From positions 1 through 64,000 of the forward strand of contig NZ_JAFBDZ010000004.1 of the NCBI RefSeq assembly GCF_016908495.1: a DNA stretch of 64,000 nt, read 5' to 3'. The position numbers were made by a program, and so were the translations under genes. This document shows positions 8,545 to 18,291 of the stretch, one piece after another. The notes under the pieces are model-generated. The model saw nothing but the letters and a program-made list of their open reading frames with translations, did not search any database and was not told where the DNA came from. How positions within the stretch are numbered: the stretch's first letter is position 1; each line of letters opens with the position of its first letter. Origin of the DNA: Rossellomorea pakistanensis. GTDB taxonomy: Bacteria > Bacillota > Bacilli > Bacillales > Bacillaceae_B.

Positions 8545-9840
8545 ATGGATTTTCGTCAATCCGAGATTTTACATAATATGGCTCAAGAACATATAGTCGG
8601 GGGCGTCAATAGCCCATCACGATCTTTTAAGGCTGTCGGCGGCGGTGCACCTGTAGCAATGGAAAGAGCAAATGGTGCCTATTTTTGGGATGTCGATGGG
8701 AATCAATACATTGATTATCTTGCTGCTTATGGTCCAATTATTACAGGTCATGCACACCCTCACATAACGAAAGCGATACAAAAAGCAGCGGAAAACGGTG
8801 TATTATACGGTACACCTACTCCACACGAGGTACAGTTTGCCCAGATGATAAAAGAAGCGATGCCTAGCCTTGAGAAAGTTCGGTTTGTGAATTCTGGTAC
8901 AGAAGCGGTCATGACAACGATTCGTGTCGCTCGCGCCTACACAGGAAGAGATAAAATCATTAAATTTGCAGGATGTTATCATGGCCATTCTGACTTAGTG
9001 CTCGTAGCAGCTGGCTCTGGGCCTTCTACACTCGGCACACCTGATTCTGCCGGTGTTCCAAAAAGCATTGCACAAGAAGTTATTACGGTCCCATTTAATG
9101 ATATCGAACCTTTTAAGCAAGCCATGGAGAAATGGGGAGATGAAATTGCCGCAGTTTTAGTTGAGCCGATTGTAGGAAATTTCGGGATCGTCGAACCAAA
9201 GCCAGGATTTTTAGAAGATGTGAATAAGGTGACACATGATGCTGGAGCATTAGTAATTTACGACGAGGTCATTACCGCATTCCGATTTATGTATGGTGGT
9301 GCTCAGGATATGTTAGGTGTGAAGCCTGATCTAACCGCTTTAGGAAAAATAATAGGCGGCGGATTACCAATTGGAGCTTATGGAGGAAGAATCGATATTA
9401 TGGAAAAAGTCGCTCCACTTGGACCAGCCTATCAAGCCGGAACAATGGCAGGGAACCCTGCATCGATTTTATCAGGGATTGCCTGCCTGGAAGTTCTAAA
9501 GGAAGAAGGCGTTTACGACTATTTAGACCAATTAGGAGCTCAGCTAGAAGAAGGAATTCTCCAAGCTGCTAGAGACTATGAGATTCCGATTTCGATTAAC
9601 CGGCTAAAAGGTGCTCTTACACTGTATTTCACAAATGAAACGGTTGTGAACTATGAACAAGCAGAGGCCACAGATGGCGAAATGTTTGCGAAATTTTTCA
9701 AGCTTATGCTGAATAAAGGAATTAATTTAGCACCATCGAAATACGAAGCTTGGTTTATTACCATTGCCCATACAGATAAAGATATTAAAGAAACCATTAA
9801 AGCAGTTAGAGAAGCTTTCCAAGAATTGAATAATGTATAA
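8545..9840 (+). CDS. hemL: Glutamate-1-semialdehyde 2,1-aminomutase
   Basis: A PLP enzyme that converts glutamate-1-semialdehyde to 5-aminolevulinate in the C5 pathway of haem and B12 synthesis. The 431-residue protein has the [19 protein letters not shown] and GCYHGHSD motifs and the PLP lysine in [18 protein letters not shown]. It is the second copy type, known as gsaB in B. subtilis, placed near bcp as here rather than in the hemAXCDBL operon. The ATG at 8545 has AGAGGAGG seven bases upstream; an ATG 12 codons earlier has a weaker site. Confidence 0.95.
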   Translation: MDFRQSEILHNMAQEHIVGGVNSPSRSFKAVGGGAPVAMERANGAYFWDVDGNQYIDYLAAYGPIITGHAHPHITKAIQKAAENGVLYGTPTPHEVQFAQMIKEAMPSLEKVRFVNSGTEAVMTTIRVARAYTGRDKIIKFAGCYHGHSDLVLVAAGSGPSTLGTPDSAGVPKSIAQEVITVPFNDIEPFKQAMEKWGDEIAAVLVEPIVGNFGIVEPKPGFLEDVNKVTHDAGALVIYDEVITAFRFMYGGAQDMLGVKPDLTALGKIIGGGLPIGAYGGRIDIMEKVAPLGPAYQAGTMAGNPASILSGIACLEVLKEEGVYDYLDQLGAQLEEGILQAARDYEIPISINRLKGALTLYFTNETVVNYEQAEATDGEMFAKFFKLMLNKGINLAPSKYEAWFITIAHTDKDIKETIKAVREAFQELNNV

Positions 9841-9850
9841 TAATTCATTT

Positions 9851-9883
9851 GGCGCAAGAGGCTATTAGCCCTATGCGCCTTTG
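9851..9883 (+). terminator. hemL terminator
   Basis: GGCGCA (9851-9856) pairs with TGCGCC (9874-9879), an inner GGCT/AGCC stem extends it, and TTTGTTT follows. Confidence 0.82.
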
Positions 9884-9896
9884 TTTATGAATTTCA

Positions 9897-9910
9897 TGTA
9901 AACGCTTTCA
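9897..9910. promoter_or_regulatory. Consensus cre site (CcpA operator) upstream of the glutamate synthase gene
   Basis: TGTAAACGCTTTCA matches the CcpA operator consensus TGWAANCGNTNWCA at every defined position. Its centre is about 90 bases upstream of the likely start of transcription of the glutamate synthase gene. That position suits activation or long-range control rather than a simple promoter block. Confidence 0.8.
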
Positions 9911-9960
9911 ATTTAACTCTTTATGTATATTAATGAATATTCATACTAATGAATAAATAA

Positions 9961-9989
9961 TTGAATTCAGAAAATTCTTATGATATGAT
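9961..9989 (+). promoter_or_regulatory. Sigma-A promoter of the glutamate synthase gene
   Basis: TTGAAT (9961-9966), a 17-base spacer, and TATGAT (9984-9989). Transcription would start near 9996, giving a leader of about 220 bases. Confidence 0.65.
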
Positions 9990-10020
9990 TATATTATTGT
10001 ACAGATACTTTAATTAAAGC

Positions 10021-10092
10021 AAAAAAGCGCCCTTTGTAAGGAAATAGTTCCTTGCGGGATATTTATATATTTCTAAGAGCGGGCGCTATTTT
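10021..10092 (+). promoter_or_regulatory. Structured 5' leader element of unknown type
   Basis: AGCGCCC (10026-10032) pairs with GGGCGCT (10081-10087), and flanking A and T runs can extend the stem. It encloses an AAGGAA/TTCCTT hairpin (10039-10054) and an AT-rich second arm. This looks like a three-way junction in the leader of the glutamate synthase message. It could be a regulatory RNA or a transcription attenuator. It matches no riboswitch class that I recognise. Confidence 0.5.
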
Positions 10093-10214
10093 GGCCAAAG
10101 CCATAACCACTTTAAAATACATTTCATTTTTTGAGCTCTATGACTGATTCCATCTCATTACTCTTCTATCATTCTCCCATTTCATTCATTTTTAATTTCT
10201 CGGAGGTGTTTTAT

Positions 10215-13200
10215 TTGAAAAATGCAAACCAAAACTTTGGACCACATCTGTTTAAAGACTTCCACAAAGACGTTCATGATGCGTGTGGAATTGTCGCCTC
10301 AATTGAAAAAGCAAAGCATCCTACTAAAGAAAATATTGATCGTTGTATTCAAGCTTTAATAACCATGGATCATCGTGCTGGTTTTATCAACGGTGAAGGT
10401 GATGGCGTTGGTATTCATGTCGATGTACCTAAAGGACTATGGGAAGAGAAATTATCAAATGTAAGGAAAAACCCCTCGGTTGTCCATTCTTCTCGCTTTG
10501 TGGTTGGGCATTTTTTTATTCAGAGAACGTTTAATGTGGACAATGGTGAAAAGGAAATTCTAACAAAGCTTCAAGAAGAAGGATTTGAAATCCTTCATGT
10601 TGTGAAGGATTCAGCGAACCCAGAAAGCTTAGGACCTATTGCTCATCAAGAAAATCCGTATTTCTTTCAGGTTGCTTTGCTAGCGCCTACGAATAAACCA
10701 CAAGAAATATATTCAAAAACCTTTAAAGCAACTATTCATATCGAAGAAAATGAAAATATTCACGTAGCTTCTCTAAGTCCCGATTACGCTGTATATAAAG
10801 TCATGGGCGCAGGAGATATTTTACCAAAATATTACCTGGACCTGACACACCCATTAATGGCCTCTACTATGACTCTCGGACATAACCGTTATTCTACCAA
10901 TACATTATCAAACTTTTTCCGTGTACAACCTTTTAGTGTTCTCGGCCATAATGGTGAAATCAATACGATTTCTAAATTGCGGGATGAAGCGGAAATGATT
11001 AGTATCCCACTTGTTAAGGGTGGTAGTGATTCACAGGACTTGAACCGGATCATGGAAACACTGATTGCCCGCGATGGCTATTCATTATTTGAAGCAATGG
11101 AGCTAATCTTTCCTCCGATTGTGAACGAAATCAAACAATACCCTTCAGAATTACAGGATCTATATACTTATCTTCGAGAAGCATGGGGACATTTCGCACA
11201 AGGTCCGGCAGGTATTATTTCCCGTTTTGGAGATGAGGCCGTCTTTAGCGTAGATTCTCTTGGTCTTCGTCCACTTTGGATGATGGAAATTGAAAGCTCC
11301 TATGTCTTTGCATCTGAACCAGGCGTCATTCCTTCGACTACATTTATCAATGACCCTAAACCACTGGCACCTGGAGAAAAGGTTGGATTTAAATGGGATG
11401 GAAATTCGGTTGTACTTTTCGATTACGATCACTATCAGAAAGAAGTCTATAAGCGTTTTTCACATAAAATAGAATTTAAGGGACACAGGAAGCACTTAGC
11501 TATCCCGAAAATCGAGAAAAATATTATGATGAGTTATCCTTCCAAAGTTGAAAATGGACAATATAATGCTTTCGGCTGGGAACGAGATCAAGTCCAGCTT
11601 GTTGAACAGATGGCAGAAAAAGGAGCAGAACCTATCCGTTCTCTCGGGCATGACTCCCCACTAGCAGCCTTTAATCCAAACAGAAAAAATGTTGCTGATT
11701 TTATAAAAGAAAGTGTTGCAGTAGTTACAAATCCAGCGATTGACCGCGATCGTGAAACAGAGCATTTTTCAACGAGATCGATTATTGGTAAGCGACCTTC
11801 TTATTTGAAAACAACAGAAAGTAGTCCGATTCTTGAATTGCAGTCTCCTATTTTAATAGAAGGTAAAGTAGGCTACGAATGTTCTGAAACTCTTGAACAA
11901 CCTAGCTACGATCAGTTAATAGGATATTTTAATAAACATGATCTCACTCATCATCTCTCCGTTACATTTTCGGAAGATGAGAGTATTAAGAATGCACTAA
12001 GTCGTTTATCAGATGATGCTGCTAAAGCTGTGCAATCAGGTAAAACGATCATCGTTTTAGATGACGGTAATTCACATCAGGAGAATAAATATTGGCTCGA
12101 CCCACATCTAGTCCTTTCTGCCATTGATCAGGAATTAAATCGAAAATCATTAAGACGGGAATGTTCCCTTGTATTAAGGTCTGCAGCGATTCGTTCATTA
12201 CACGACTTAATCCTTGCCTTTGGATTAGGAGCAAACGCCATTAGTCCTTACTATATGTTCTTGACGATATTAGAAGATGACACTGACGAACCAGTTCTTA
12301 ATCTATACAGCGCTTTACAAAAAGGGCTAGAAAAAGTCATTTCTACCATTGGCATCCATGAGCTTCGCGGATATGGAAGACTCTTCTCAAGTATTGGATT
12401 AAATAAAGAAGTTTCAGATGTTTTAAGTATTGTAAACTTCTTTGGAGCAGAGAATTTGCAATACAATTTCTCAAAAATGAAAGAAGATGCCATTCAAAGG
12501 GCAAAAGATTATCATGATGAGAAACAACGAATCGCCAAAAGCTTCAACCTCTTCCCAAGAATTTGGAAGTCTATCGGAGATGTGGCTGCATCTGGTAAAT
12601 ACGATGAATATCGTGAAAAGATTACGGAACAGGAAGAATCAAAGCCTGTTACACTAAGACATCTTACTGCATTGAAAACGGCAGATAAACCAGCTGACAG
12701 CCAAAAAATAGATATAAGTGTCGGTGCTCATGACCTCCCATTCGTTATCGCTTCCATGTCATTCGGCTCTCAAAATGAAACGGCATTTAGAGCCTATGCT
12801 GAAGCGGCCGAGCGATTAAATATGATTAGTATGAATGGTGAAGGCGGAGAAATCAAAAACATGCTTGGAAAATATCCCAACACTCGTGGACAGCAAATAG
12901 CTTCAGGTCGTTTCGGGGTTAACGCTGAATTGTTAAACTCCTCCAATTTACTAGAAATAAAAATTGGCCAAGGGGCAAAGCCAGGTGAAGGTGGTCACCT
13001 GCCAGGCTCTAAAGTAACAGCCAAAATTGCAGAAGCACGGAATGCAACCATTGGTTCTGATTTGATTTCACCATCTAATAATCATGATATCTACTCCATA
13101 GAAGATTTAGCTCAAATGATTCATGAATTAAAAACAGCTAATGACCAAGCAAAGGTGGCTGTTAAAGTACCTGTTGTCCCTAATATAGGTACGATTGCTG

Positions 13201-14693
13201 TTGGAATTGCGAAAGCAGGGGCTGATATTATTACGCTAAGTGGATTTGATGGCGGAACTGGAGCAGCAAGAATTCATGCCCTGCAGCATGTTGGTCTCCC
13301 TGTTGAAATTGGTGTAAAATCTGCCCATAACGCACTCATTGAATCAGGCTTACGAAATACAGTCGAGATTTGGGCGGATGGCGGAATTAAAAGTGTTCAA
13401 GATATAATCAAAGTCATGCTCCTTGGAGCCAATAGAATTGGATTTGGTACATTATCGATGATTGCTATTGGCTGTACAACTTGCAGAGGCTGTCATCTTG
13501 ATACTTGCCATGTAGGGATTGCTACTCAAATTGAGTCTGAAGCCCAAGCGAAAGACCATGGCTTGCGTCGTTTCGTCCCACGTCAATTTGATTTAGCTGT
13601 TCAAGGATTGATGAATTTATTCACTGCTTTTGGGAATGAATTAAAAGAACTGACTGCTTCACTTGGTGTCGAGCGTCTTCAAGATATTGTCGGACGTTCT
13701 GACCTACTGGATCAAGTAAAAGGCAAAGAACAAATAGATCTATCTTCCCTGCTATCTACTCTTGAGGTTGGCCAGTTCATGAAAGAAGCGGCAGTGTCAA
13801 AGGAGGAACCCTCTATATCAATAGCAGCAGGTGCTGAGTATTTGGACCATTGTATCGATGAGCTTCACACCTCCAGAGAGTTTTCAAATGTGATCTCAAA
13901 CCAACGGGTCCTTGGAAGCAGGGTTTCCTGCCACCGTGTTAGAGGAAGACTAGATGGTACCTATCGCGAGCTTCAACCTGTAACACTTTCCTATAAGGAC
14001 TCGTCGATACCAGGTAATGGTCTTGGTGCTTATAATTCCGAGGGGATCAACATCATAGTAAGTGGAGGAGCACAAGACGGAATTGGAAAAACATCCTTTG
14101 GCGGCAGTATTATTGTAACGAAAGGGAAAAGCAAGACAAACCAATTTTTCAATGGTGCTGTTGGAAAAGGGTTTGGATATGGTGCACAAAAAGGATTATT
14201 AGCCGTTCAAGGGAATGCTGACGCACGTGCTGGGATTCGTCTATCAGGAGCCGACATGATCATAGGTGGACTCCTCAAGAACCCGATCCCAGCCAATGAG
14301 TTTGGAAATATCGGATCAAAGGCCAACATAAAAGGTTTCGCGTTTGAATATATGACAAACGGACGTGGCCTAGTCTTAGGAGACCCAGGACCATGGATTT
14401 GTGCCGGTATGACAGGTGGAGTGGTGTATCTAAGGCATCAGCCTGAAATGGGATTAACGAAAGATGCCTTAACCCGAAGAATTGCTAAGGGTGCAAAGGT
14501 TTCCCTTGAAGAACTAAATCTACAAGGTGTAAAGGATATTAACGAATTATTAAGTCGCTACATCGAATACCTTGAAGAAGAACAATCAAGTGAAGCAGAA
14601 CAGCTTAGATTACTGCTTGAAAATGTTGAGGAGCATTTCTTGCAAGTGATTCCTGCTAAGGAGCAAGCAGATCCTTCTGTATCGACGGAGTAA
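10215..14693 (+). CDS. Stand-alone glutamate synthase large subunit
   Basis: A 1492-residue member of the GOGAT alpha-subunit family, which makes two glutamates from glutamine and 2-oxoglutarate. An N-terminal propeptide of 23 residues precedes the amidotransferase nucleophile C24 (DACGIVAS). A central domain, the FMN barrel (about 830-1200) and the C-terminal beta-helix (GXXG repeats near 1270-1430) follow. The 3Fe-4S ligands are visible in CTTCRGCHLDTC (C-x5-C-x4-C). The start is a TTG six bases after GGAGGTG; in-frame codons upstream lack a ribosome site. No small subunit gene is adjacent, so it may use ferredoxin or a distant partner. Confidence 0.9.
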   Translation: MKNANQNFGPHLFKDFHKDVHDACGIVASIEKAKHPTKENIDRCIQALITMDHRAGFINGEGDGVGIHVDVPKGLWEEKLSNVRKNPSVVHSSRFVVGHFFIQRTFNVDNGEKEILTKLQEEGFEILHVVKDSANPESLGPIAHQENPYFFQVALLAPTNKPQEIYSKTFKATIHIEENENIHVASLSPDYAVYKVMGAGDILPKYYLDLTHPLMASTMTLGHNRYSTNTLSNFFRVQPFSVLGHNGEINTISKLRDEAEMISIPLVKGGSDSQDLNRIMETLIARDGYSLFEAMELIFPPIVNEIKQYPSELQDLYTYLREAWGHFAQGPAGIISRFGDEAVFSVDSLGLRPLWMMEIESSYVFASEPGVIPSTTFINDPKPLAPGEKVGFKWDGNSVVLFDYDHYQKEVYKRFSHKIEFKGHRKHLAIPKIEKNIMMSYPSKVENGQYNAFGWERDQVQLVEQMAEKGAEPIRSLGHDSPLAAFNPNRKNVADFIKESVAVVTNPAIDRDRETEHFSTRSIIGKRPSYLKTTESSPILELQSPILIEGKVGYECSETLEQPSYDQLIGYFNKHDLTHHLSVTFSEDESIKNALSRLSDDAAKAVQSGKTIIVLDDGNSHQENKYWLDPHLVLSAIDQELNRKSLRRECSLVLRSAAIRSLHDLILAFGLGANAISPYYMFLTILEDDTDEPVLNLYSALQKGLEKVISTIGIHELRGYGRLFSSIGLNKEVSDVLSIVNFFGAENLQYNFSKMKEDAIQRAKDYHDEKQRIAKSFNLFPRIWKSIGDVAASGKYDEYREKITEQEESKPVTLRHLTALKTADKPADSQKIDISVGAHDLPFVIASMSFGSQNETAFRAYAEAAERLNMISMNGEGGEIKNMLGKYPNTRGQQIASGRFGVNAELLNSSNLLEIKIGQGAKPGEGGHLPGSKVTAKIAEARNATIGSDLISPSNNHDIYSIEDLAQMIHELKTANDQAKVAVKVPVVPNIGTIAVGIAKAGADIITLSGFDGGTGAARIHALQHVGLPVEIGVKSAHNALIESGLRNTVEIWADGGIKSVQDIIKVMLLGANRIGFGTLSMIAIGCTTCRGCHLDTCHVGIATQIESEAQAKDHGLRRFVPRQFDLAVQGLMNLFTAFGNELKELTASLGVERLQDIVGRSDLLDQVKGKEQIDLSSLLSTLEVGQFMKEAAVSKEEPSISIAAGAEYLDHCIDELHTSREFSNVISNQRVLGSRVSCHRVRGRLDGTYRELQPVTLSYKDSSIPGNGLGAYNSEGINIIVSGGAQDGIGKTSFGGSIIVTKGKSKTNQFFNGAVGKGFGYGAQKGLLAVQGNADARAGIRLSGADMIIGGLLKNPIPANEFGNIGSKANIKGFAFEYMTNGRGLVLGDPGPWICAGMTGGVVYLRHQPEMGLTKDALTRRIAKGAKVSLEELNLQGVKDINELLSRYIEYLEEEQSSEAEQLRLLLENVEEHFLQVIPAKEQADPSVSTE

Positions 14694-14727
14694 AAGTTAT
14701 AAATTAAGAAAGAGATTCCAAACGTAG

Positions 14728-14840
14728 CTGTCCCATAAGGAGTCCGGAACCTATATAGTTGACCATATAGAGAAGATGTCCGTGAGCTTTTCTTCTATAT
14801 ATGGAAGCTGTAGTTCCGGACTGCTTGTTTTTTTAGACAG
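14728..14840. repeat. GGAACC hairpin repeat, copy A
   Basis: AGTCCGGAAC (14741-14750) pairs with GTTCCGGACT (14813-14822), and an outer CTGTC/GACAG pair encloses it. The centre holds the family motif TTCTTCTATATAT. It ends with a long T tract, so it can also terminate the glutamate synthase message. Confidence 0.85.
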
Positions 14841-15159
14841 TCTCGTTTTTTATCTCCTCTTTATCTTATATGGCTTTCAAATCACAAAACTTGTGTTACA
14901 ATCCTACTTGATAGAGTAGGTTTAGACTTTTGCCGTGGAATTTAACGTTGAAATTCATATGATGGTTACGCTAGAGTGCCTGAAAATATTGCTTGATTCT
15001 TATTTTCAATCCATACTAGGAATACTATTGATGAAAAAATGTGCCATTTACACTATTTCACTTGTAATTTTTAAATTGTATAGTACATTATTGTTTAACA
15101 AAAAAACATATGTGTTAAGATGTACAGAAGAAATTACACAAAGAAAGGATTTCAACGAA

Positions 15160-16239
15160 ATGAAGCTTGGAGCCCGGATCCTTAAAACGGGGATTGCCAT
15201 TGTTTTAGCTTTACTTGTTTCACAACTTCTGCATTTACCGACTCCGGTATTTGCAGGAATCGCTGCTGTTTTTGCCGTTCAACCTACTATTTATCGCTCT
15301 TATTTATCGATTATTGAACATATTCAGGCAAATCTAATCGGCGCCATCACAGCAGTATTATTTGTTCTGTTATTTGGAAATAATGTTCTAGTTATTGGTT
15401 TAGCTGTCATTATCGCCATAACAATCATTTTAAAATTAAAATTAGAGAATACAATTGGGTTAGCCCTCGTGACACTAATCTCGATAATGGAATCGCCACA
15501 GGATGATTTTATACAATTTGCGGCCATAAGATTTTCAACGATTATGATTGGGGTATTTTCTTCTTTTATTATTAACCTAATTTTTCTTCCACCTAAATAT
15601 GAGACAAAGCTTTATTATAATATTTCTGATGTTACGGAAGAAGTTTTGAAATGGATTCGTTTAAGTTCTAGGCATGCCTCTGATTTTCATTTACTCAAAA
15701 AAGATTTAGAAAAAATGAGGGAAAAGCTAACTAAAGCTGAATCTGTTTACTTGCTTTATAAAGAAGAGAGAAATTATTTTAAGTCAAATAACTTAGCAAA
15801 AAACCGAAAGCTAGTGATATACAGGCAAATGATTTCATCAGCACGGCGCAGTTTTGATATTTTAAGAAGGCTAAATCATTATGAAAATGAAATGGCTCAT
15901 TTACCTGAAGAATTACGCTCATTAATCCAGGAGCAGTTAGATTGGCTCCTTACCTATCATGAGCAGCTTCTTTTAAAGTTTATAGGAAAAATGCATTCAC
16001 AATCAGAATCAGAAGTTCCTCATCATGTTAGCTTAAATAGAGGCGAAATGATGAAGTTATTTATGGAAGAGTTTAAACATTCGTATCAGGAGGAAGATCT
16101 AAATACGTTTCATCTTCTATACATCTTCTCAGCGATCTTTGAGTATGATGAACAGTTAGAACATCTAGAAAAGCTTATCACGAGCTTCCAGTCTTATCAT
16201 ATTGAAGATAATGAGGTAAAGATTGATGATGAAGAATAG
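15160..16239 (+). CDS. ygaE: UPF0421 / aromatic acid exporter family membrane protein
   Basis: A 359-residue protein with an N-terminal block of about five to six hydrophobic helices (residues 8-145) followed by a long helical cytosolic domain, the layout of the FUSC/aromatic acid exporter family. It fits B. subtilis ygaE by position between hemL and ygaD. The ATG at 15160 follows AAAGGA. The same frame stays open for 75 codons upstream but has no ribosome site and low coding quality, so that extension was not used. Substrates are unproven. The stop codon lies inside the stem of a shared terminator. Confidence 0.82.
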   Translation: MKLGARILKTGIAIVLALLVSQLLHLPTPVFAGIAAVFAVQPTIYRSYLSIIEHIQANLIGAITAVLFVLLFGNNVLVIGLAVIIAITIILKLKLENTIGLALVTLISIMESPQDDFIQFAAIRFSTIMIGVFSSFIINLIFLPPKYETKLYYNISDVTEEVLKWIRLSSRHASDFHLLKKDLEKMREKLTKAESVYLLYKEERNYFKSNNLAKNRKLVIYRQMISSARRSFDILRRLNHYENEMAHLPEELRSLIQEQLDWLLTYHEQLLLKFIGKMHSQSESEVPHHVSLNRGEMMKLFMEEFKHSYQEEDLNTFHLLYIFSAIFEYDEQLEHLEKLITSFQSYHIEDNEVKIDDEE

Positions 16240-16273
16240 CAAAAAGCTCCCATGCTGGGAGCTTTTTGCTATT
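16235..16273. terminator. Bidirectional terminator between ygaE and oppC
   Basis: A perfect 18-base inverted repeat with a three-base TGC loop (16235-16252 and 16256-16273) whose arms contain A5 and T5 runs. The stop codons of both convergent genes overlap it. Confidence 0.93.
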
Positions 16274-17177
16274 AGTTCTTCATTTTAGGGTCGAGAGCAT
16301 CACGTAATCCATCACCCATTAAATTAAAGCCTAATACCGTTAGCATGATCGCAAGTCCCGGAAAGATCATTGTCCACGGGGCTTGTAATAGAAATGAGCG
16401 GGCATCGGAAAGCATTTTCCCCCACTCTGGAGTCGGAGCTTGTGCACCTAAGCCTAGAAACCCAAGAGCTGCCGCTTCAATGATAGCGGTTGCAATCGCT
16501 AACGTTCCTTGAACAATAATGGGTGCCATACTGTTCGGAAGAATATGACTGAATAAAATCCGCTTGTCCTTCATTCCTATAGCTTTAGCAGCCATGACGT
16601 ATTCTTCCTGTTTTACACTGAGGACTCTTGATCTGATAAGACGCCCGAAGTTCGGAACATTGATAATGGCAATCGCGATTAAAGCATTTCTTAGAGATGG
16701 CCCTAAAGCTGCCACAACTGCAATCGCTAATAAAATACTTGGAAAAGCCAGCATAATATCAAATATACGAGAAATGATCGTATCGACCCATCTTCCATAG
16801 TATCCAGCAACAATCCCTAAAAGACTTCCAACAGCAGCTGATCCAACCACTGCAAAAAATCCAACCCAAAGTGAGATTCTCGCTCCATGAATAATCCTAG
16901 AAAGAATATCCCTTCCAAAGTCATCAGTTCCTAGCCAATGCTCCCCAGATGGAGCTTGTAATCGTTTTGAGAGGTCTTGTTCATTGATACCTTGTGGAGC
17001 AATGACGGGAGCAAACAATGCAATAATAATAAAGAAAAGAACAATCCCTAAACCAACTAATGCTATTTTATTTTTACGGAAGCTTCTCCAGGCTTCTCTC
17101 CAAGGTGATATTGTCTCTTCTTGTACATTCTGCTTAACATCGCCTGTATTTGGTGCTAGTTCTGCCATGTTAGTCAC
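16272..17177 (-). CDS. oppC: Oligopeptide ABC transporter permease OppC
   Basis: A 301-residue inner permease of a peptide importer. After a soluble N-terminal tail the first hydrophobic segment is at about 37-58, and five more follow. The cytosolic EAA loop, which contacts the ATPases, is visible in EEYVMAAKAIGMKDKRILFSHILPN. It is the last gene of the minus-strand opp operon, 11 bases after oppB. The closest general families are DppC/OppC; the substrate (di- or oligopeptides, possibly nickel) is set by the binding protein and not by this subunit. Confidence 0.9.
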   Translation of the reverse strand: MTNMAELAPNTGDVKQNVQEETISPWREAWRSFRKNKIALVGLGIVLFFIIIALFAPVIAPQGINEQDLSKRLQAPSGEHWLGTDDFGRDILSRIIHGARISLWVGFFAVVGSAAVGSLLGIVAGYYGRWVDTIISRIFDIMLAFPSILLAIAVVAALGPSLRNALIAIAIINVPNFGRLIRSRVLSVKQEEYVMAAKAIGMKDKRILFSHILPNSMAPIIVQGTLAIATAIIEAAALGFLGLGAQAPTPEWGKMLSDARSFLLQAPWTMIFPGLAIMLTVLGFNLMGDGLRDALDPKMKN

Positions 17178-17188
17178 CTCTTACTTCC

Positions 17189-18193
17189 TTAGTTATACTT
17201 AATTCTTGGATCTACGGCTGCATATAGTAAATCCACGATTAAATTAATGGTTACAAAAATGGTTGCGACTACAAGGATTCCAGATTGGATGACAGGATAG
17301 TCACGATAGCTAATGGCATCATAAATATACCTACCGATTCCCGGCCAGCCGAAAATCGTTTCTGTTAAAATCGCTCCTCCCAGAAGTAACCCCATCTGTA
17401 AGCCGATTACCGTTAACACTGGTATAACGGCATTTTTTAAAGAATGTTTGTAAACGACTAAAAACATTCTTAACCCCTTCGCACGTGCTGTACGGATATA
17501 ATCTGAACGCATGACTTCCAACATGCTTGAACGTGTCATACGGGCAATAATCGCCATTGGAATCGTTGCTAAGGCAATTCCAGGTAAAACAAGATGTTTA
17601 AGCACGGCTCCAAGCTGATCAAATCGCCCTTGAATGATCGTATCGATTATGTAAAGATTGGTAATCGCATTAACCGGGTCCCGAATATCTTCTCTACCAG
17701 TCGTTGGCAGCATATCGAGCTTGATTCCAAACACCCATTGTTCCATTAAACCTAACCAGAAGATTGGCATCGATACACCAATCAAAGCAAGAACCATGGC
17801 TGTATAGTCAAACCAGGAGTTTTGGAACCATGCACTAATGATGCCAGCATTTACTCCGATCACAACTGCAATGATGATCGCTACAATTGAAAGTTCAAAT
17901 GTTGCCGCTAAATATGGCCAAATTTCTTGAGCCACTTCTGTTTTAGTTCTAATGGATTCACCAAGATCTCCTTGGAACAATCCTTTTAAATAATCAAAAT
18001 ATTGGATATACCAAGGGTTGTCCAATCCTAATTTTGAACGTAACGCCGCAATCGCTTCTTTTGAAGCCTGCTGCCCAAGAATGACCTGTGCTGGGTCACC
18101 GGGAATGGCACGAATGATAGAGAAAACGATTAGCGTCATTCCTAGTAATACAGGAATTAACTGAAACAACCGTCTTACGGTGTACTGAAACAT
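17189..18193 (-). CDS. oppB: Oligopeptide ABC transporter permease OppB
   Basis: A 334-residue permease that begins with a hydrophobic helix (MFQYTVRRLFQLIPVLLGMT), as is characteristic of OppB/DppB, and has six membrane segments. The EAA loop reads SDYIRTARAKGLRMFLVVYKHSLKNA. It follows oppA after a terminator-like hairpin that should lower permease expression relative to the binding protein. It pairs with OppC in the membrane. Confidence 0.9.
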   Translation of the reverse strand: MFQYTVRRLFQLIPVLLGMTLIVFSIIRAIPGDPAQVILGQQASKEAIAALRSKLGLDNPWYIQYFDYLKGLFQGDLGESIRTKTEVAQEIWPYLAATFELSIVAIIIAVVIGVNAGIISAWFQNSWFDYTAMVLALIGVSMPIFWLGLMEQWVFGIKLDMLPTTGREDIRDPVNAITNLYIIDTIIQGRFDQLGAVLKHLVLPGIALATIPMAIIARMTRSSMLEVMRSDYIRTARAKGLRMFLVVYKHSLKNAVIPVLTVIGLQMGLLLGGAILTETIFGWPGIGRYIYDAISYRDYPVIQSGILVVATIFVTINLIVDLLYAAVDPRIKYN

Positions 18194-18252
18194 GTTTATT
18201 CACCTCATTGGTAAGGTTTTTTCTAAGAGGTTGTAAAAAATGAATGATATAG

Positions 18253-18283
18253 AAAGGGGAGAAATCAACGAAATCTCCCCCTT
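18253..18283 (-). terminator. Partial terminator between oppA and oppB
   Basis: GGGGAGA (18256-18262) pairs with TCTCCCC (18274-18280), and on the minus strand TTTCTAT follows. A leaky terminator here would give more binding protein than permease. Confidence 0.65.
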
Positions 18284-18291
18284 ATTTCTTT

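Noticed and set aside
10131-10214. Longer N terminus for the glutamate synthase
   Set aside because: GGAGGTG is placed for the TTG at 10215, which also gives a propeptide of normal size before the catalytic Cys.
14935-15159. N-terminal extension of the ygaE frame
   Set aside because: No ribosome site and atypical residues; the ATG at 15160 has AAAGGA and the family start.
16235-16273. Mobile element end
   Set aside because: Its perfect stem, short loop and T runs on both strands fit an ordinary bidirectional terminator.
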